Shown here one piece after another: positions 12,638 to 22,819 of a DNA stretch of 64,000 nt (positions are counted from its first letter, which is position 1; every line of letters begins with the position of its first letter). The position numbers and the translations under genes are program-made. The notes under the pieces were generated by a model. It did not search any database. It saw only the letters and a program-made list of their open reading frames with translations, and had not been told where the DNA came from. The DNA is from Oscarella lobularis (lineage: Eukaryota; Porifera; Homoscleromorpha; Homosclerophorida; Oscarellidae), in assembly GCF_947507565.1 (NCBI RefSeq), contig NC_089184.1:1922001-1986000 (forward strand), in the 5' to 3' direction.

Positions 12638-13130
12638 ATGAGCGAACAACCTGTTCTTCAGTTGGGAAACTACATTGCCAGACGCTGGACGCCGAAAGAT
12701 CGAGAACACGTTCTCAAAATCATAGAGGATGCTATTCGAACCGGAAAGTGAGGGTGTGATAGACGCCGTGCAGGCGGAGGAATATTACTGGAAGAACGAC
12801 AGAGGCGAACTTTTCGTGATTGAAAACGTAACAAACGGAGAGATTGTCGGATCTGCGGGATATTACGACGTATCGGCCGCGAGGGGAGAGCGGAGCGCGG
12901 AAGTGAGAAAAATGTTCTTGAAGCCGGAGGTGAGAGGAAAGGGAATCGGACGAAACATGTTGGCCGTGCTGGAAGAAAGAATGAGATGTAAAGGTTTTAG
13001 AACGGTTTACATTAATTTTTAACGGCCGGGTTTTGCAAGAGAGCGTGCCGGTTGTACGAGGCGGCCGGATACACGGACGCAGGCTCTGCGCACGAGAATG
13101 ATTTGCTATTAAAGAAGAATCTTAATTAAT
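12638..13130 (+). pseudogene. GNAT acetyltransferase relic
   Basis: Related to the intact GNAT genes at 20448 and 21192. An ATG at 12638 opens with the paralogues' N-terminal pattern (RRWTPKDREHVLKII). The frame breaks near 12730, where about eight residues are missing compared with the paralogues. It resumes at LFEPESEGVIDAVQAEEYYW and runs through the acetyl-CoA loop RGKGIGRNM. It stops at 13021-13023, where paralogues read on. The C-terminal part continues in another frame (CRLYEAAGYTD) to about 13128. Two frame breaks make a functional product unlikely, although one could be an unrecognised intron. Confidence 0.7.
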
Positions 13131-13179
13131 TAACCCGGTTCTCGTTGATGACGTTCTTGCCTCATAATTTGCCTTCCGC

Positions 13180-13380
13180 TTGATGACAAGTATTGAGGAG
13201 AGATCGGAGCACTATCTCTTCTATGCGCTCGAGAAGAAATTGAAGCGTTTCGTTTATTCGCGGACATATCGTCGGACTTGGCGTCTATTAATTTGACGGA
13301 AGAGTTGATAAAAACCGTTCTCGAAGGCCTCTTATTTGCTGCAGAGCCTCAGCTAAAAAAATTGCATAAGATACTAGACT
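13180..13380 (+). pseudogene. Duplicated 3' fragment of the glycerol-1-phosphate dehydrogenase-like gene
   Basis: The stretch at about 13195-13290 closely repeats 12155-12258 of the intact gene, including the SEHYLFYALEKKLK codons, but with a frameshift. After an internal deletion, about 13305-13372 repeats the 3' end and 3' UTR (12445-12522). It is a decayed partial duplicate with no usable ORF. Confidence 0.75.
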
Positions 13381-13854
13381 AGTTAGTTACCTGACAGACT
13401 ACGATTTTGTCCTCAAAGCACTTGAAAAAAAACCGCATTGAGTTAGGAGAAGCAGACTAAATTTGCACCATGTTAGCACATAGCTACGATTCAGCGTGGA
13501 CAGAGTTGACTGAGAACATTACACATACGAAGTGTTTGACATGCCATTGACGATGATGTGCCGTTCTCAACGGCACGTCAGCCCTTTTTGCGTTCGATAC
13601 TCTCTTCTGTATGCAGTATAGTATCTCAACGAAAGGTGATAGCTACAAATGGCATCTTTATTTTATTAGGGTTTACCTATGTTAAAATCCTGACCTTGTT
13701 CCTCGGCATCGTCCCCAATCAAGAAAGCCACATGAGTTGTAGTGGTACTGAACATTACGATAGTATTCAGCAACTCTGTGAGACGCTGAGTAGCTATACT
13801 TGTTGTAGGGACAATCTAAAATTTCAATATAATTAATTAACAAACAATAAAGGT
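13381..13854. other. Intergenic / 3' flank of TSP1 gene A
   Basis: No coding signal. The part at about 13625-13830 is recognisably similar to about 15620-15830 downstream of TSP1 gene B. It is therefore a shared 3' UTR and flank carried by the tandem duplication. Confidence 0.55.
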
Positions 13855-15024
13855 TTATAGAATACCATAGTAGCAGCAAGGCCGGACCGCACGCGAATGA
13901 CCTCCGCAGTGATTTCCACCGTGCTGAGGAATAGGATTTGTGCAGTGACGAACCCAAATCTGTGTTCCTTGACCGCATGATCTGCTGCACGGGCCTGATT
14001 TTACCCACTCAGACCAGCCTCCAGGACCTTGAGAACCTGTCATAATCACAGACTATTACATTGAAATGACGTACTTTGACAGGGCTTAGTATTGCAACGT
14101 TCCCTTTCCTTTCTATGACCCTTGCATTCATCATCAGAACTAGGGTTTATGCACTTTCTCTTTTTTGAGCGAATTCCTTCACCGCACGTTTTGCTACAAG
14201 GAGACCAAGAAGACCAGTCGCTCCACCTCACAGGAACTAAATTATTGCTAAAATTTCTACACAATCTTACACTAAATCACTTTACCAGGACAAGGCTTTT
14301 GATTGCATTTTCCTATGTTGAAAAAAAGGCCGTGACATGGACTTCTACTGAGGCATGATCGCAACTGCACGCGGATGCCTCCTCCACATGATCTTGAACA
14401 TTCCATTATAGCCTTCCAGTCGCTCCACTGACTTGTGCTTGAAGTAGGAGCTGAATAATAAAAACAGCATATCAATTAGGGGCGCGGAATACATGCTACG
14501 AACATACATAAACAGCTTTTGCAAGGTCTGCTATCTGTTTGCTTTGCTCCTCGTTCGCAGTCTCCCTCAAAGAGCCCTCTGCAAGCTCTAAACCTCTTTT
14601 GAACGCAATCAACGCACGTTTTCCAGCTAGTCCACTCTCCCCACGATGTCAGTGAAGTTAGAGAAGCGGCTGAAAGGCACGGGCATTAGACTAACAACGG
14701 GTGCCGTGCTTAGAACTTACTAGAACAATTTTGGCAAGGATAATTTGATGATTTCCACGATCCTCCCGAGCGCGTGAAGCAGCAAGTGGAGAACGTACTT
14801 CTCGAAGTCAACATAACGTTTTCAGTAACCCCGCAATATTTTTGCCAGCAAATTCCTACAAAAAAAGAAATAAAGATCTAAAACCAAAACAACGACATTC
14901 CATTTCATAAAATAAACTTGAATTCAGAGCTACATAGCGCATGCAGTCTACCTTCAAGTTCCTTTTTTGCAGCTTCTTGATAAGCGACAAGACTCAGAAG
15001 TAAAAGAATAAAGCGGTTGCGCAT
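13855..15024 (-). CDS. Secreted TSP1-repeat protein, copy A
   Basis: Six exons fit (15024-14952, 14855-14721, 14669-14514, 14450-14286, 14236-14075, 14036-13855). The first encodes a signal peptide (MRNRFILLLLSLVAY). The second gives a Cys-bearing module. Exons 3-6 each encode about one thrombospondin type-1 domain. The classic signatures are WSDWSSWSPCSKTCGEGIRS and the GGWSEW...CSRSCGQG block; domain 1 is divergent (WGEWTSWKTCVDC). No membrane segment or GPI signal is seen, so it is probably extracellular. One exon per domain and phase-compatible borders suggest growth by exon shuffling. The function (matrix or recognition) is not known. Confidence 0.8.
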
Positions 15025-15850
15025 TGTTTCTGCAGATACAAAAAAGGGTATGAGTGCGCGTTACGGTTGCTCCTCCGCCCTCTATATAGCTCCCAGCTCT
15101 ATAAGACGCTTGCAAGCTTTAATTGGTTATATAAAACCGAGCTCGTTTGGGGGCTGGGAATAGAGACTCTGAGAGGGAGATTAGAAGAAAACAAAATCCA
15201 AACGTATGAGCTCAGTCAGCGAATGACAACAAGAGACAAGAGGAAACGTACTTTACAGAGCGCTAAAGCATGCAAATTAATCATGAATTGCATTTTGAGC
15301 AGATTGTGAAGTAAAAAGCGTTTACCTAACGTGACGAGGACTTTGCCAAGTTTTGGGGACTCAAACTGTAAACAGGAAATCCCTCCCAAAAGAGCAAATA
15401 ATTCCCCGGATACAAACATCACCTGATAAATTATCCCACTCACAATTCAGCCACAAAGCACGCCCATCAAATTAGACTAAGATAGAAGTTGACAATGCAG
15501 TACGTTGCGATATGCCATGCAAACAGTGGATGATGCTTGTACTAACTGTTGTACAGTTTCACTTCGAACAGCTCAATCCCTTCTCCATTCGATAGCTTGT
15601 CTTGTAGAGGTAATGATAGTTCACCGCGCTGCGATAGCTACAAATTAAGGCTTTATAGTGCAATTATCAACGTGACCTACAAAGCCTTTCACCTTGTTCC
15701 TTTGCATCGTCCCCATGAAAAAAATCCACACGATTTAGTGTAGTACCGTGGTTCCTGATAGTATCGAGCAACCCGGTAAGATGCCACATAAGTAACTTTC
15801 TTGTTCGGGCAATCTAAGTTTCTCGCTATAAAATTGAGTTTTACTTATCA
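15025..15850. other. Intergenic between TSP1 copies
   Basis: Holds the promoter side of copy A and the duplicated 3' flank of copy B (about 15560-15850). A TATATAG-like element on the minus strand at about 15082-15088 lies some 60 bp before the copy A start codon and could be its TATA box. Nothing else is recognised. Confidence 0.4.
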
Positions 15851-16974
15851 TTAACACAGGGCACCATTGCAGCAATTTTTAGATTCGCTTGAATGGCCTC
15901 GGCAGTAACTCCCGCCATGTTGAGGAGCAGGACTGTTGCAGTGACGAACCCTATTTTTCACTCCTCGACCGCATGACCTACTGCACGGCCCTTTGATCCA
16001 CTCGGACCAGCCACCGGGAACTGCCCAAACCCGTAGCAATTTATCGATCTTTTCACGTGAAATAACACACATCTACCTGGACAGGAGTTCGCATTGCAAC
16101 TCTCTTTTTCGTTTTCTTGACCCCAGCATTTGTCTTCAAGGCACTTTCTTTGTCTGGATCTAATTCCTCCTCCGCAAGTCGCGTTACAAGGAAACCAAGA
16201 CGACCAATCGCTCCACTGTCCGTAAACTACGTATATTATCACAACGTTTCAAGGCGAAGTTCTTGTGGAACTATTTTACCGGGACAGGGCTTCCGATTGC
16301 ATTTTTTTACATTGAATGATAGGCCATGGCATGGACTTCTGAGGCATGATCGCATCTGCATAATGATTCCACCTCCGCATGTCCTCGAACACTCCATTAA
16401 ATTTATCCAGTCACTCCACCGACTTCTACTTGGGGTAGGAGCTGATACAAGACAAAGGCAATGATATAACCGACCTATTGCAAAGGCATATACCGAAGCA
16501 GCGACGAGAACGTTTGCAGGGTTTGTTCGCCGTTTGTTTAGCTCCTTTTTTGCAATCACCTTCGACGAGCCCTTTGCATACTCTAAACCGTTTCGTGACG
16601 CAATTCACGCATCGTTTCCAGTCACTCCACTCGCCCCACGACGTCAGGACGGATGAAGAAGCCGCTGGAAAGTCGGATGTTGATAAACCCCCCCTCTTTC
16701 AGTAAAACTTACTAGAACAATTCAGGCAAGGGTCATTTGATGATATCCACGACGCTCCCAAATGGTTGAAGCAGCAAGCGTAAAACGTGTTTGAACTGAG
16801 TCTCTTGTTTCCGGCGACTCCACACTCTCTCTCCCAACAAACTCCTGTTAAAAAAATAAAATCGTAAATTCACTTATTTGAACTCTTTGCAAAGTGAGTA
16901 CCTTCGGGGTCAATTCCTGCAGCTTCTCGATAGACAGCGAGACTCAGAAGTAAAAGAAAAAAGTAGTTCTGCAT
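15851..16974 (-). CDS. Secreted TSP1-repeat protein, copy B
   Basis: Tandem paralogue of copy A with the same order: signal peptide (MQNYFFLLLLSLAVYREA), a Cys-bearing module, then four TSP1-like domains. These include WSDWSSWFPCNATCGGG and a final domain with GGWSEWIKGPCSRSCGRG. The exon layout matches copy A. The C-terminus ends CCNGALC, versus CCYYGIL in copy A. Start ATG 16974 is chosen because it gives a signal peptide aligned with copy A. It is probably extracellular; the biological role is unknown. Confidence 0.8.
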
Positions 16975-17831
16975 GTCTTCAAGTTCTGCAGACAGTGCCA
17001 TGCGACATTAGCGTCACGCGAGTAGCGACGCGGCGTGGGCCTAGCTCGTCAATCCCGCGAAATTGTCCTCCCCCCGATATCCTCCCCCTTTCCTCTGTCT
17101 ATACGGCTAGCTTAGAAAATCTCGCGCCCCAGACAGGCGTGCTAATTCTAAAGCAGGACAAGCATTCAGGTCGCAAATGAAGGCGTGATATTATACTGCT
17201 ATATGGTTTTACGGTATTTATACCTACAAAACTTGCCTATAATGAAACCTGTTGATTTCAAGTGGATAGTGCTGCATGCCTAGTGTATTCACAAAGGAAA
17301 AGTGCCTTACCTTAACCAGCTAGGTTAGCAAAAACCTCTAAACGTTTGTCGGATTGCGCAAGAGCATGCGTGGTTTCGGGGACTCGGAGAAACTGTAAAC
17401 AAGAAAACTTTGATGAAGTACCATTTCGAATTCCAAGAAGTTGTCCGAATGTTGTTTACAAATTTTATTCCAGCTCGAGGTCTTTTCAGCTGGTGCATAA
17501 AAAACAAAAAAACAAAATAAAAATTCAGAATTACGTAATGCAGTAGTGCCAAAATTTTCTCGCACCGTTTCAACAAATTTTGAAGGCGCCTGAGAGAGTC
17601 AGACTACGCGTTTCGTCTAAATATGAAGTAGCTTAGAACGAGTATTCGGTGAAGAAACTAAGGTTAATGTCAATTTCTATTTCCCACAGTAATTACTTAT
17701 GAGCCTTGCAGCTATCGATCAATGTGTGAAGATGGTTCAACTCGCCTAATGCAATAAATGTAGGCTATCTTGCCCTTCGCCACATTTGGCTCGGCCTCGA
17801 GTGCTCGCTCTGCTCTCAGGTGTACCCTGGT
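16975..17831. other. Intergenic, no recognised gene
   Basis: Upstream region of TSP1 copy B followed by AT-rich sequence. Short ORFs here lack splice or family support. Nothing convincing was seen. Confidence 0.4.
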
Positions 17832-17865
17832 CAGAGATATAAAAAAGTACTCTTTTATATCTCTG
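17832..17865. repeat. Perfect 13-bp inverted repeat (hairpin)
   Basis: Arms 17832-17844 and 17853-17865 are exact reverse complements around an 8-bp spacer containing AGTACT. The sequence is AT-rich. It may be the core of a small palindromic repeat. Confidence 0.6.
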
Positions 17866-17965
17866 CCCTGGTGTACGCCAGCGTACTTTTCTCCCGAATG
17901 TGTGTCAATCCGTGACGTCATCGATAACCTTTACACGACGGGATACACAATGACGCTGTCGCTCA

Positions 17966-18498
17966 ATGACTGCAGAAGCCGGCCCCGCACTTTGGCCCCG
18001 AAGTCAAGTAGATCAGTGGCGGATCCAGGGGCAGGGGGGGGGAGGGGTCATGGGGTCTCGATCGACCCTCCCTTTTTCAGGCTTAAAAGATTTTTCGTGA
18101 ATATGAAAAAGAATTTTTAGATAAAAGCCTTAGAAACAAGGCTTTTAAAAGATTTATGCAAACTGCGTGACCGATGGACGATTAAAAATTAGCTTAGAAT
18201 CGCGGAAATTTAGCCAAAAACCACGCCCTCTAAAAAATTTTCTGGGGCCCCCCAGACCCCCGCATTTTTAAATCCTGCATCCGCCACTGTAGATGTTGCC
18301 AGAGTTCGGAAACATATTGCTGTGTGTCTCGCGACAGTTCGCAGAGCGACTCCAGAGAAAACAATCGTCATTGAGCAGCTTAGCTCGGCTTTGAGCGAAG
18401 AAAATCCTGAACGAGTCGTTCAAATCGTAACTCAGATTATTTCGGACTTCGAGCCAGCTTCTTGCGCGAGCGTCTGCTCTGACAATGGACTTGCCGCG
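17966..18498 (+). CDS. Candidate first coding exon, interrupted by a MITE
   Basis: If the element at 18014-18289 and one target-site copy are removed, an ATG at 17966 opens an uninterrupted frame. It reads MTAEAGPALWPRSQVD and then VARVRKHIAVCLATVRR. It ends at a strong GTAAGT donor after 18498, in phase 0. The downstream half (18295-18498, ISDFEPASCASVCSDN) looks coding and helical, but I do not recognise a family. With the element present the frame hits a stop inside it. The next exon is not located. Coding status is inferred from the open frame, the donor and the frame repair. Confidence 0.4.
18014..18289. mobile_element. 276-bp MITE with CAGTGGCGGATCC-type termini
   Basis: Starts CAGTGGCGGATCCAGG and ends in its near reverse complement (15 of 16 terminal bases match). 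It is flanked by a perfect 5-bp duplication TAGAT (18009-18013 and 18290-18294). No transposase is encoded, so it is non-autonomous. Termini of this type are familiar from invertebrate DNA-transposon MITEs; the superfamily is not decided. The exact duplication suggests recent insertion. Confidence 0.82.
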
Positions 18499-18672
18499 GT
18501 AAGTCCTCGGGTCCAACAAAGGGCCCCCAACAAATGGTCATGCTTATCCGGGCACTGAACAGGAGAAATCCACTTTTGATGGGTCCCCTTACGCCAACAA
18601 ATAGGCACAGTGCAAGGTATGTTTTGTGATTTGGTCGCTGTCGTCTCGTGTGCGAATAATTCCCCGAACACA

Positions 18673-18705
18673 AGGGCGCGCGCGGGCAAAGCCCGCGCGC
18701 GCCCT
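18673..18705. repeat. GC-rich perfect hairpin, 15-bp arms
   Basis: Arms 18673-18687 and 18691-18705 are exact reverse complements with an AAA loop. The sequence is almost pure GC inside a moderate-GC region. It could be a repeat-element terminus or an exporter of a very stable RNA hairpin; no promoter evidence was seen. Confidence 0.7.
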
Positions 18706-18801
18706 GGTGGGAGGAGGGGCTCTCAAACGTGATCGGGCAAAATCTCAAAGTGTTTGTCTGTCTGTCTGTCGGTCACGCTCACGTCACAATCGCTCAAGAA
18801 A

Positions 18802-19170
18802 ATGAAAAATGAACAGTGGGACTGTTCATTGGCTGTGATTGATGATAAAATGTTTGTTGGAGGAGGGGGATGGGCGGGGAATTCAGTTGAATGTTTATCA
18901 ATGGAAAAACAAGAGTGGATTGATATCAAACAAACCACAGAGGGAGGGTGTCAATTGTCATCATGGAATGGGAAACTCGTTGCAACAGGAGGATGGGATG
19001 GGAGCAATTATGTTGAAATGTATGATGAATTGTCTGGGAGTTGGCTTCCATTGCCATCAATGAATCAGGGACGATGGGACCATGGTGCATGTACAACAAA
19101 AGACAATGAACTAATTGTAGTGGGGGGAGATTGGGGTGCTCGAAACTCAGTTGAATGTTTGAAAATGTAA
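18802..19170 (+). CDS. Small Kelch-repeat protein or Kelch gene fragment
   Basis: A 122-codon ORF holds about two and a half Kelch blades. Visible features are the double-glycine strands VATGGWDG and VVGGDWG, followed by NSVECL and YVEMYDELSGSW. A full Kelch propeller needs 5-7 blades, so this is a fragment or the last exon of a larger gene. A possible polyadenylation signal AATAAAA lies just after the stop (about 19185). Its base composition is lower in GC than its neighbours. No BTB or BACK domain is present in the window. Confidence 0.5.
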   Translation: MKNEQWDCSLAVIDDKMFVGGGGWAGNSVECLSMEKQEWIDIKQTTEGGCQLSSWNGKLVATGGWDGSNYVEMYDELSGSWLPLPSMNQGRWDHGACTTKDNELIVVGGDWGARNSVECLKM

Positions 19171-19392
19171 TTTTGTTTTTGGTTGTAATAAAAATTCGTG
19201 TTTTTGTGTCGATCGTTCACAGTTCACTTCTCTTTCAAGATAGAAATGAGGCAAACATTCCAGCAACGCTTTTGATGAATTTCACATGTTCTTTTTACAG
19301 TTTCAGATAAATGGCCTGCGAAATAGAAAAAAGGAAAATTCCCCGGACGAGCAGAAATTACGTAGACTGAACGCCTGTTGAACGCCTATAAC

Positions 19393-19817
19393 AATCGAAC
19401 ACTCACCGTTCCAGTCTTCCCAACATTAGAGCTCTCTCTGGGTGGTCGCAAAATTATATCACTATCTGGGCACTTCATAGCGAAAAGTATGATGACCAGG
19501 TAGAAAAGAGCAGCGTAACGGAGAAAGAGTTTGCATTGATGTGCAAGAAATGGGTATGTTTTTGCTCATCGATTTGCTTGGATCGTGTTGCAGATTTCAA
19601 AATTTTTGCGAAAGTAAATTCGCAATACAATGATGTTGCGCATCCGAAACTAGGTCGAGCCAAAATAAAGGAAGTTTTTGCAACGTTGCATTCAATGGAG
19701 AAGCCTGGTGAAGAGGAAGAAGAGGAAGAAGAGCTTCCGATCACTCCAGCTGAGGCGCTCAGAATTCTTGCTTTACTTGATAACTGTGATGCATTGCCTG
19801 TTTCTGAAGAAGTGTGA
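19393..19817 (+). CDS. Unrecognised acidic protein, probably terminal exon
   Basis: An open frame ends at TGA 19815-19817 with an acidic run (EEEEEEEEL) and a helical tail (PAEALRILALLDNCDALPVS). No in-frame ATG occurs before 19539. A splice acceptor at about 19428 could start a last exon. It could belong to the gene whose first exon is at 17966, but the phases do not join directly. No family is recognised. Confidence 0.3.
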
Positions 19818-20447
19818 AATTTCGTCTGTGCTTGCTTCCGATTGAGTTGTTGAGTTCAATGAACTCAAAAACTGTTGTTTTCTAAAACTGATCATTATTT
19901 GCATAGCGCATCAAGTTTAAGTTGTTCACTTGTGTTTTGATTTCAAAAGCAGTTACCTTACAAACAAACATTACGCAATTACAGTAAATGTGCCACGTGT
20001 AAAAATGAATACCAAATTCAACAAGCAAATGTATACAGTAGTAGCGAGGAGACCAATAATCGATTAGAACGCCGTTAGTGACGCCGTTGGTGACGCCAGA
20101 TCGCGAACTCAAGCAAAGTCCCGCGCGATTCCTGCACGGCAATGACCGTTATGTCAACCGAGATTGGACAAATCAAATTTTGATGCCGCTTTGGCCGTCG
20201 GCGAAGTAATCAGGTGCGATGGCATCTCCTCGGCGTTGACGTGTAGACCAGATAACGTCTCGTGCCTGAGAGATCGACGCGAAGTCCCGGTCCGAAATGG
20301 GAGCCCTGCCTCTTCTTCGTCTCACAACAAGTTTTGTTTTTGGTTCACAACTCGCACGAACACGACGCGTTTGCGTTTCAGGACGGCTAGATAGGTGGTG
20401 CAAACATTCGTTGCTGTCTTGATATCCGGGATTTCTTCTCGTGATTC
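19818..20447. other. Intergenic, upstream of GNAT array
   Basis: No supported gene. It presumably carries the promoter of the first GNAT copy; no TATA box or repeat was noted. Confidence 0.4.
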
Positions 20448-20978
20448 ATGAATTCAACAGAACCAGCCCTACAGCTTCAAATTGAAAGCGAAAAGTACGT
20501 CGTCAGGCACTGGACGCCTAAAGATCAAGAACCTCTTGTCAAAATCGTGCAGGCTAGTCTAGCCTCCTCTGGAGGGCAATTCAAGCCAGAGGGACGAGAC
20601 AAAGACCTTATGCACGTGGAAGAATACTACTGGAAGAATGACAGAGGCGAATTTTTCACCATTGAAAAGGCAACAAAGGGAGCTGACTCGGAGGTAGTTG
20701 GGTGCGCGGGATATTACGACGTATCGACGGAGAGAGGTGAACCAAGCGTGGAGGTGAGAAAAATGTATCTGAAGCCGGAAGCGAGAGGAAAGGGAATTGC
20801 TCGAGCAACGTTGTCTATGATGGAAGAACGAATTCGACGTAAAGGCTTTAGAACGATTTTCTTACACACGCACAGCAGGCTTGAGAGGGCGCGTCGGTTG
20901 TACGAAGCAGCTGGATACGCCAGTTCGCCCGGATTTATTACTGCGGGTGATACATTATTGAAAAAGACTCTTGATTGA
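20448..20978 (+). CDS. GNAT-family N-acetyltransferase, copy 1
   Basis: An intronless 176-codon ORF transferring an acetyl group from acetyl-CoA to an unknown amine. N-terminal beta strand YVVRHWTPKDQEPLVKIV is followed by EEYYWKNDRGEFFTIEKAT. The acetyl-CoA pyrophosphate loop RGKGIARATL follows VRKMYLKPEA (motif A, about residues 100-118). The C-terminal motif B region is RRLYEAAGYASSPGFI. The length fits a single-domain GNAT. ATG 20448 aligns with copy 2. The lack of introns in an intron-rich region suggests retrocopy or bacterial origin; not tested. Confidence 0.88.
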   Translation: MNSTEPALQLQIESEKYVVRHWTPKDQEPLVKIVQASLASSGGQFKPEGRDKDLMHVEEYYWKNDRGEFFTIEKATKGADSEVVGCAGYYDVSTERGEPSVEVRKMYLKPEARGKGIARATLSMMEERIRRKGFRTIFLHTHSRLERARRLYEAAGYASSPGFITAGDTLLKKTLD

Positions 20979-21191
20979 TACATTTGTAGAAAAAAAGTCT
21001 TCTCAATACTGAAGCCTAAATATTTTATATTTCCAATTGAGGAGGGAGTCTACACTGCTACTTTAGATGCAGAGAAAGGGCCGTTCTTCTAAAATTTTTG
21101 AGTAGCACGTCTCGCGTTAATTAATTAATGAACGCAGGTCAATATATCTTGACGTTGTGTTATCCGGGATTCCTTATAGGACTCAGTTGCA

Positions 21192-21728
21192 ATGAGTAGA
21201 GATTCGAGGGAACGAGTTCTAGAGCTTCACGTTGGGAACGAAAAATACGTTGTGAGAGACTGGACGCCTGAAGATCGGGAACCTCTTGTCAAAATCGTGC
21301 AGGATATTCTCATTTCTGTGCGAGGGCAATTGCAACCAGAGGGGCGAGACAGAGACCTTTTGCACGTAGAAGAATACTACTGGAAGAATGACAGGGGCGA
21401 ATTTTTCACCATCGAAGACACAACAAATGAAGCTGATTCAAAGGTAGTTGGGTGTGCAGGATATTATGACGTGTCAACGGCGAGAGGCGAACCGAGCGTG
21501 GAGGTGAGAAAAATGTATCTGAAGCCGGAGGCGAGAGGAAAGGGAATTGCTCGAGCAACTCTAGCAATGTTGGAAGAAAGGATTCGACGTAAAGGTTTCA
21601 AGACGATTTTCTTACACACGCACAGCAAGCTGACGAGGGCGCGTCGATTGTGGGAAGCGGCCGGATACGCCAACTCGCCCGGATTTATTACTGCAGGTGA
21701 CACACTATTGAAAAAAACTCTTGATTGA
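21192..21728 (+). CDS. GNAT-family N-acetyltransferase, copy 2
   Basis: Intronless 178-codon paralogue of copy 1, differing mostly by conservative changes. It keeps the acetyl-CoA loop RGKGIARATL and the C-terminal AAGYANSPGFITAGDTLL. No stops or frameshifts are present, so it is presumed active. The substrate is unknown; small GNATs of this kind act on polyamines, amino acids or drugs. Confidence 0.88.
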   Translation: MSRDSRERVLELHVGNEKYVVRDWTPEDREPLVKIVQDILISVRGQLQPEGRDRDLLHVEEYYWKNDRGEFFTIEDTTNEADSKVVGCAGYYDVSTARGEPSVEVRKMYLKPEARGKGIARATLAMLEERIRRKGFKTIFLHTHSKLTRARRLWEAAGYANSPGFITAGDTLLKKTLD

Positions 21729-22014
21729 TAGATTCATAAGAAATAAAATAAGTCACCTTTGACTTGTAAAATTTTCAGTTGATTTGAGGGTGGAGTTCGC
21801 ACTGTAGAACGAAAAAGATGTTTCATAGTGAGTTTTATAGCACACTTCACCTTATTGAACGCAGGCATTGATCCTCTTATCTGAGAACGTCGTGGCATGA
21901 CGAAAGGGGCGGGGCCATATACAGTATGTATGAGAGCCACCTCTTTCGGGCTAATATTCTCAGTACAGTACCTAAAGCGTATGCGTTCTTTCTCGTAATG
22001 AAGAGGAAATGAGT

Positions 22015-22515
22015 TCACGAGCTTCACGTTGCGGACGAAAGCTACGTTGTGAGAAACTGGACGCCTAAAGATCGGGAACCTCTTGTCAAAATTGTGCAAG
22101 ATATTCTGGCTTCTTTTGGACTGCCATTCAAGCCAGAGCAACACAGAGACGTTTTTCACGTCGAATATTGCTACTGGGAGGATGACAAAGGCGAATTTTT
22201 CGTCATCGAAGATGTAACAAATAAAAAGGCCGAACTAAATTTAGTTGGGTGTGCAGGATATTACGACGTGTCCAGGGAGAGAGGTGAAAGGTGAGAAAAA
22301 TGTATCTGAAGCCGGAGGCGAGAGGAAAGGGAATCGCTCGAGCAACGCTAGCTATGTTGGAAGAGAAGATTCAACGTAAAGGTTTCAAAACGATTTTCTT
22401 ACAAACGCACAGCAAGCTTGAGAGGGCGCGTAGGTTGTACGAAGCAGCTGGATACGTCAACTCGCCCGGCATTATTACAGCGGGCGACACACTATTGAAA
22501 AAAACGCTCGATTGA
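22015..22515 (+). pseudogene. GNAT copy 3, frameshifted
   Basis: It aligns to copies 1-2 throughout. Just after the GAGAGAGGTGAA codons (about 22288), 10 bases present in the paralogues are missing, which shifts the frame and gives an immediate TGA. The N-terminus also lacks an aligned in-frame start: TGA lies before ELHVADESYVV. The downstream part (RKMYLKPEARGKGIARATLA) is intact in another frame. It is a decaying duplicate. Confidence 0.85.
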
Positions 22516-22819
22516 TAGATTTGTAAGAAATAAAATAATTCACCCCGTGACTTGTAAAAATTCCATTGATTTGAGGGGTAGAGTTCGCACTAAAGAAGGA
22601 AAAGATGTTTCAGAGTGAGTTTTATAGAACACTTCACCTTATTGAACGCAGGCGTCGATTCTCTCATCTGCTTTCTATAGTAATGAACCCCTGCAAACAT
22701 AAACGTCATTACAATAGATAGTCAGCGTCGTTTTATCTGGAGCTGGGCATGACGAAATCAGAGCCACCTCTTGACTTATTCACAGTTCTCAGTACGGGAC
22801 CCTTAAAAGATCATCGTAA

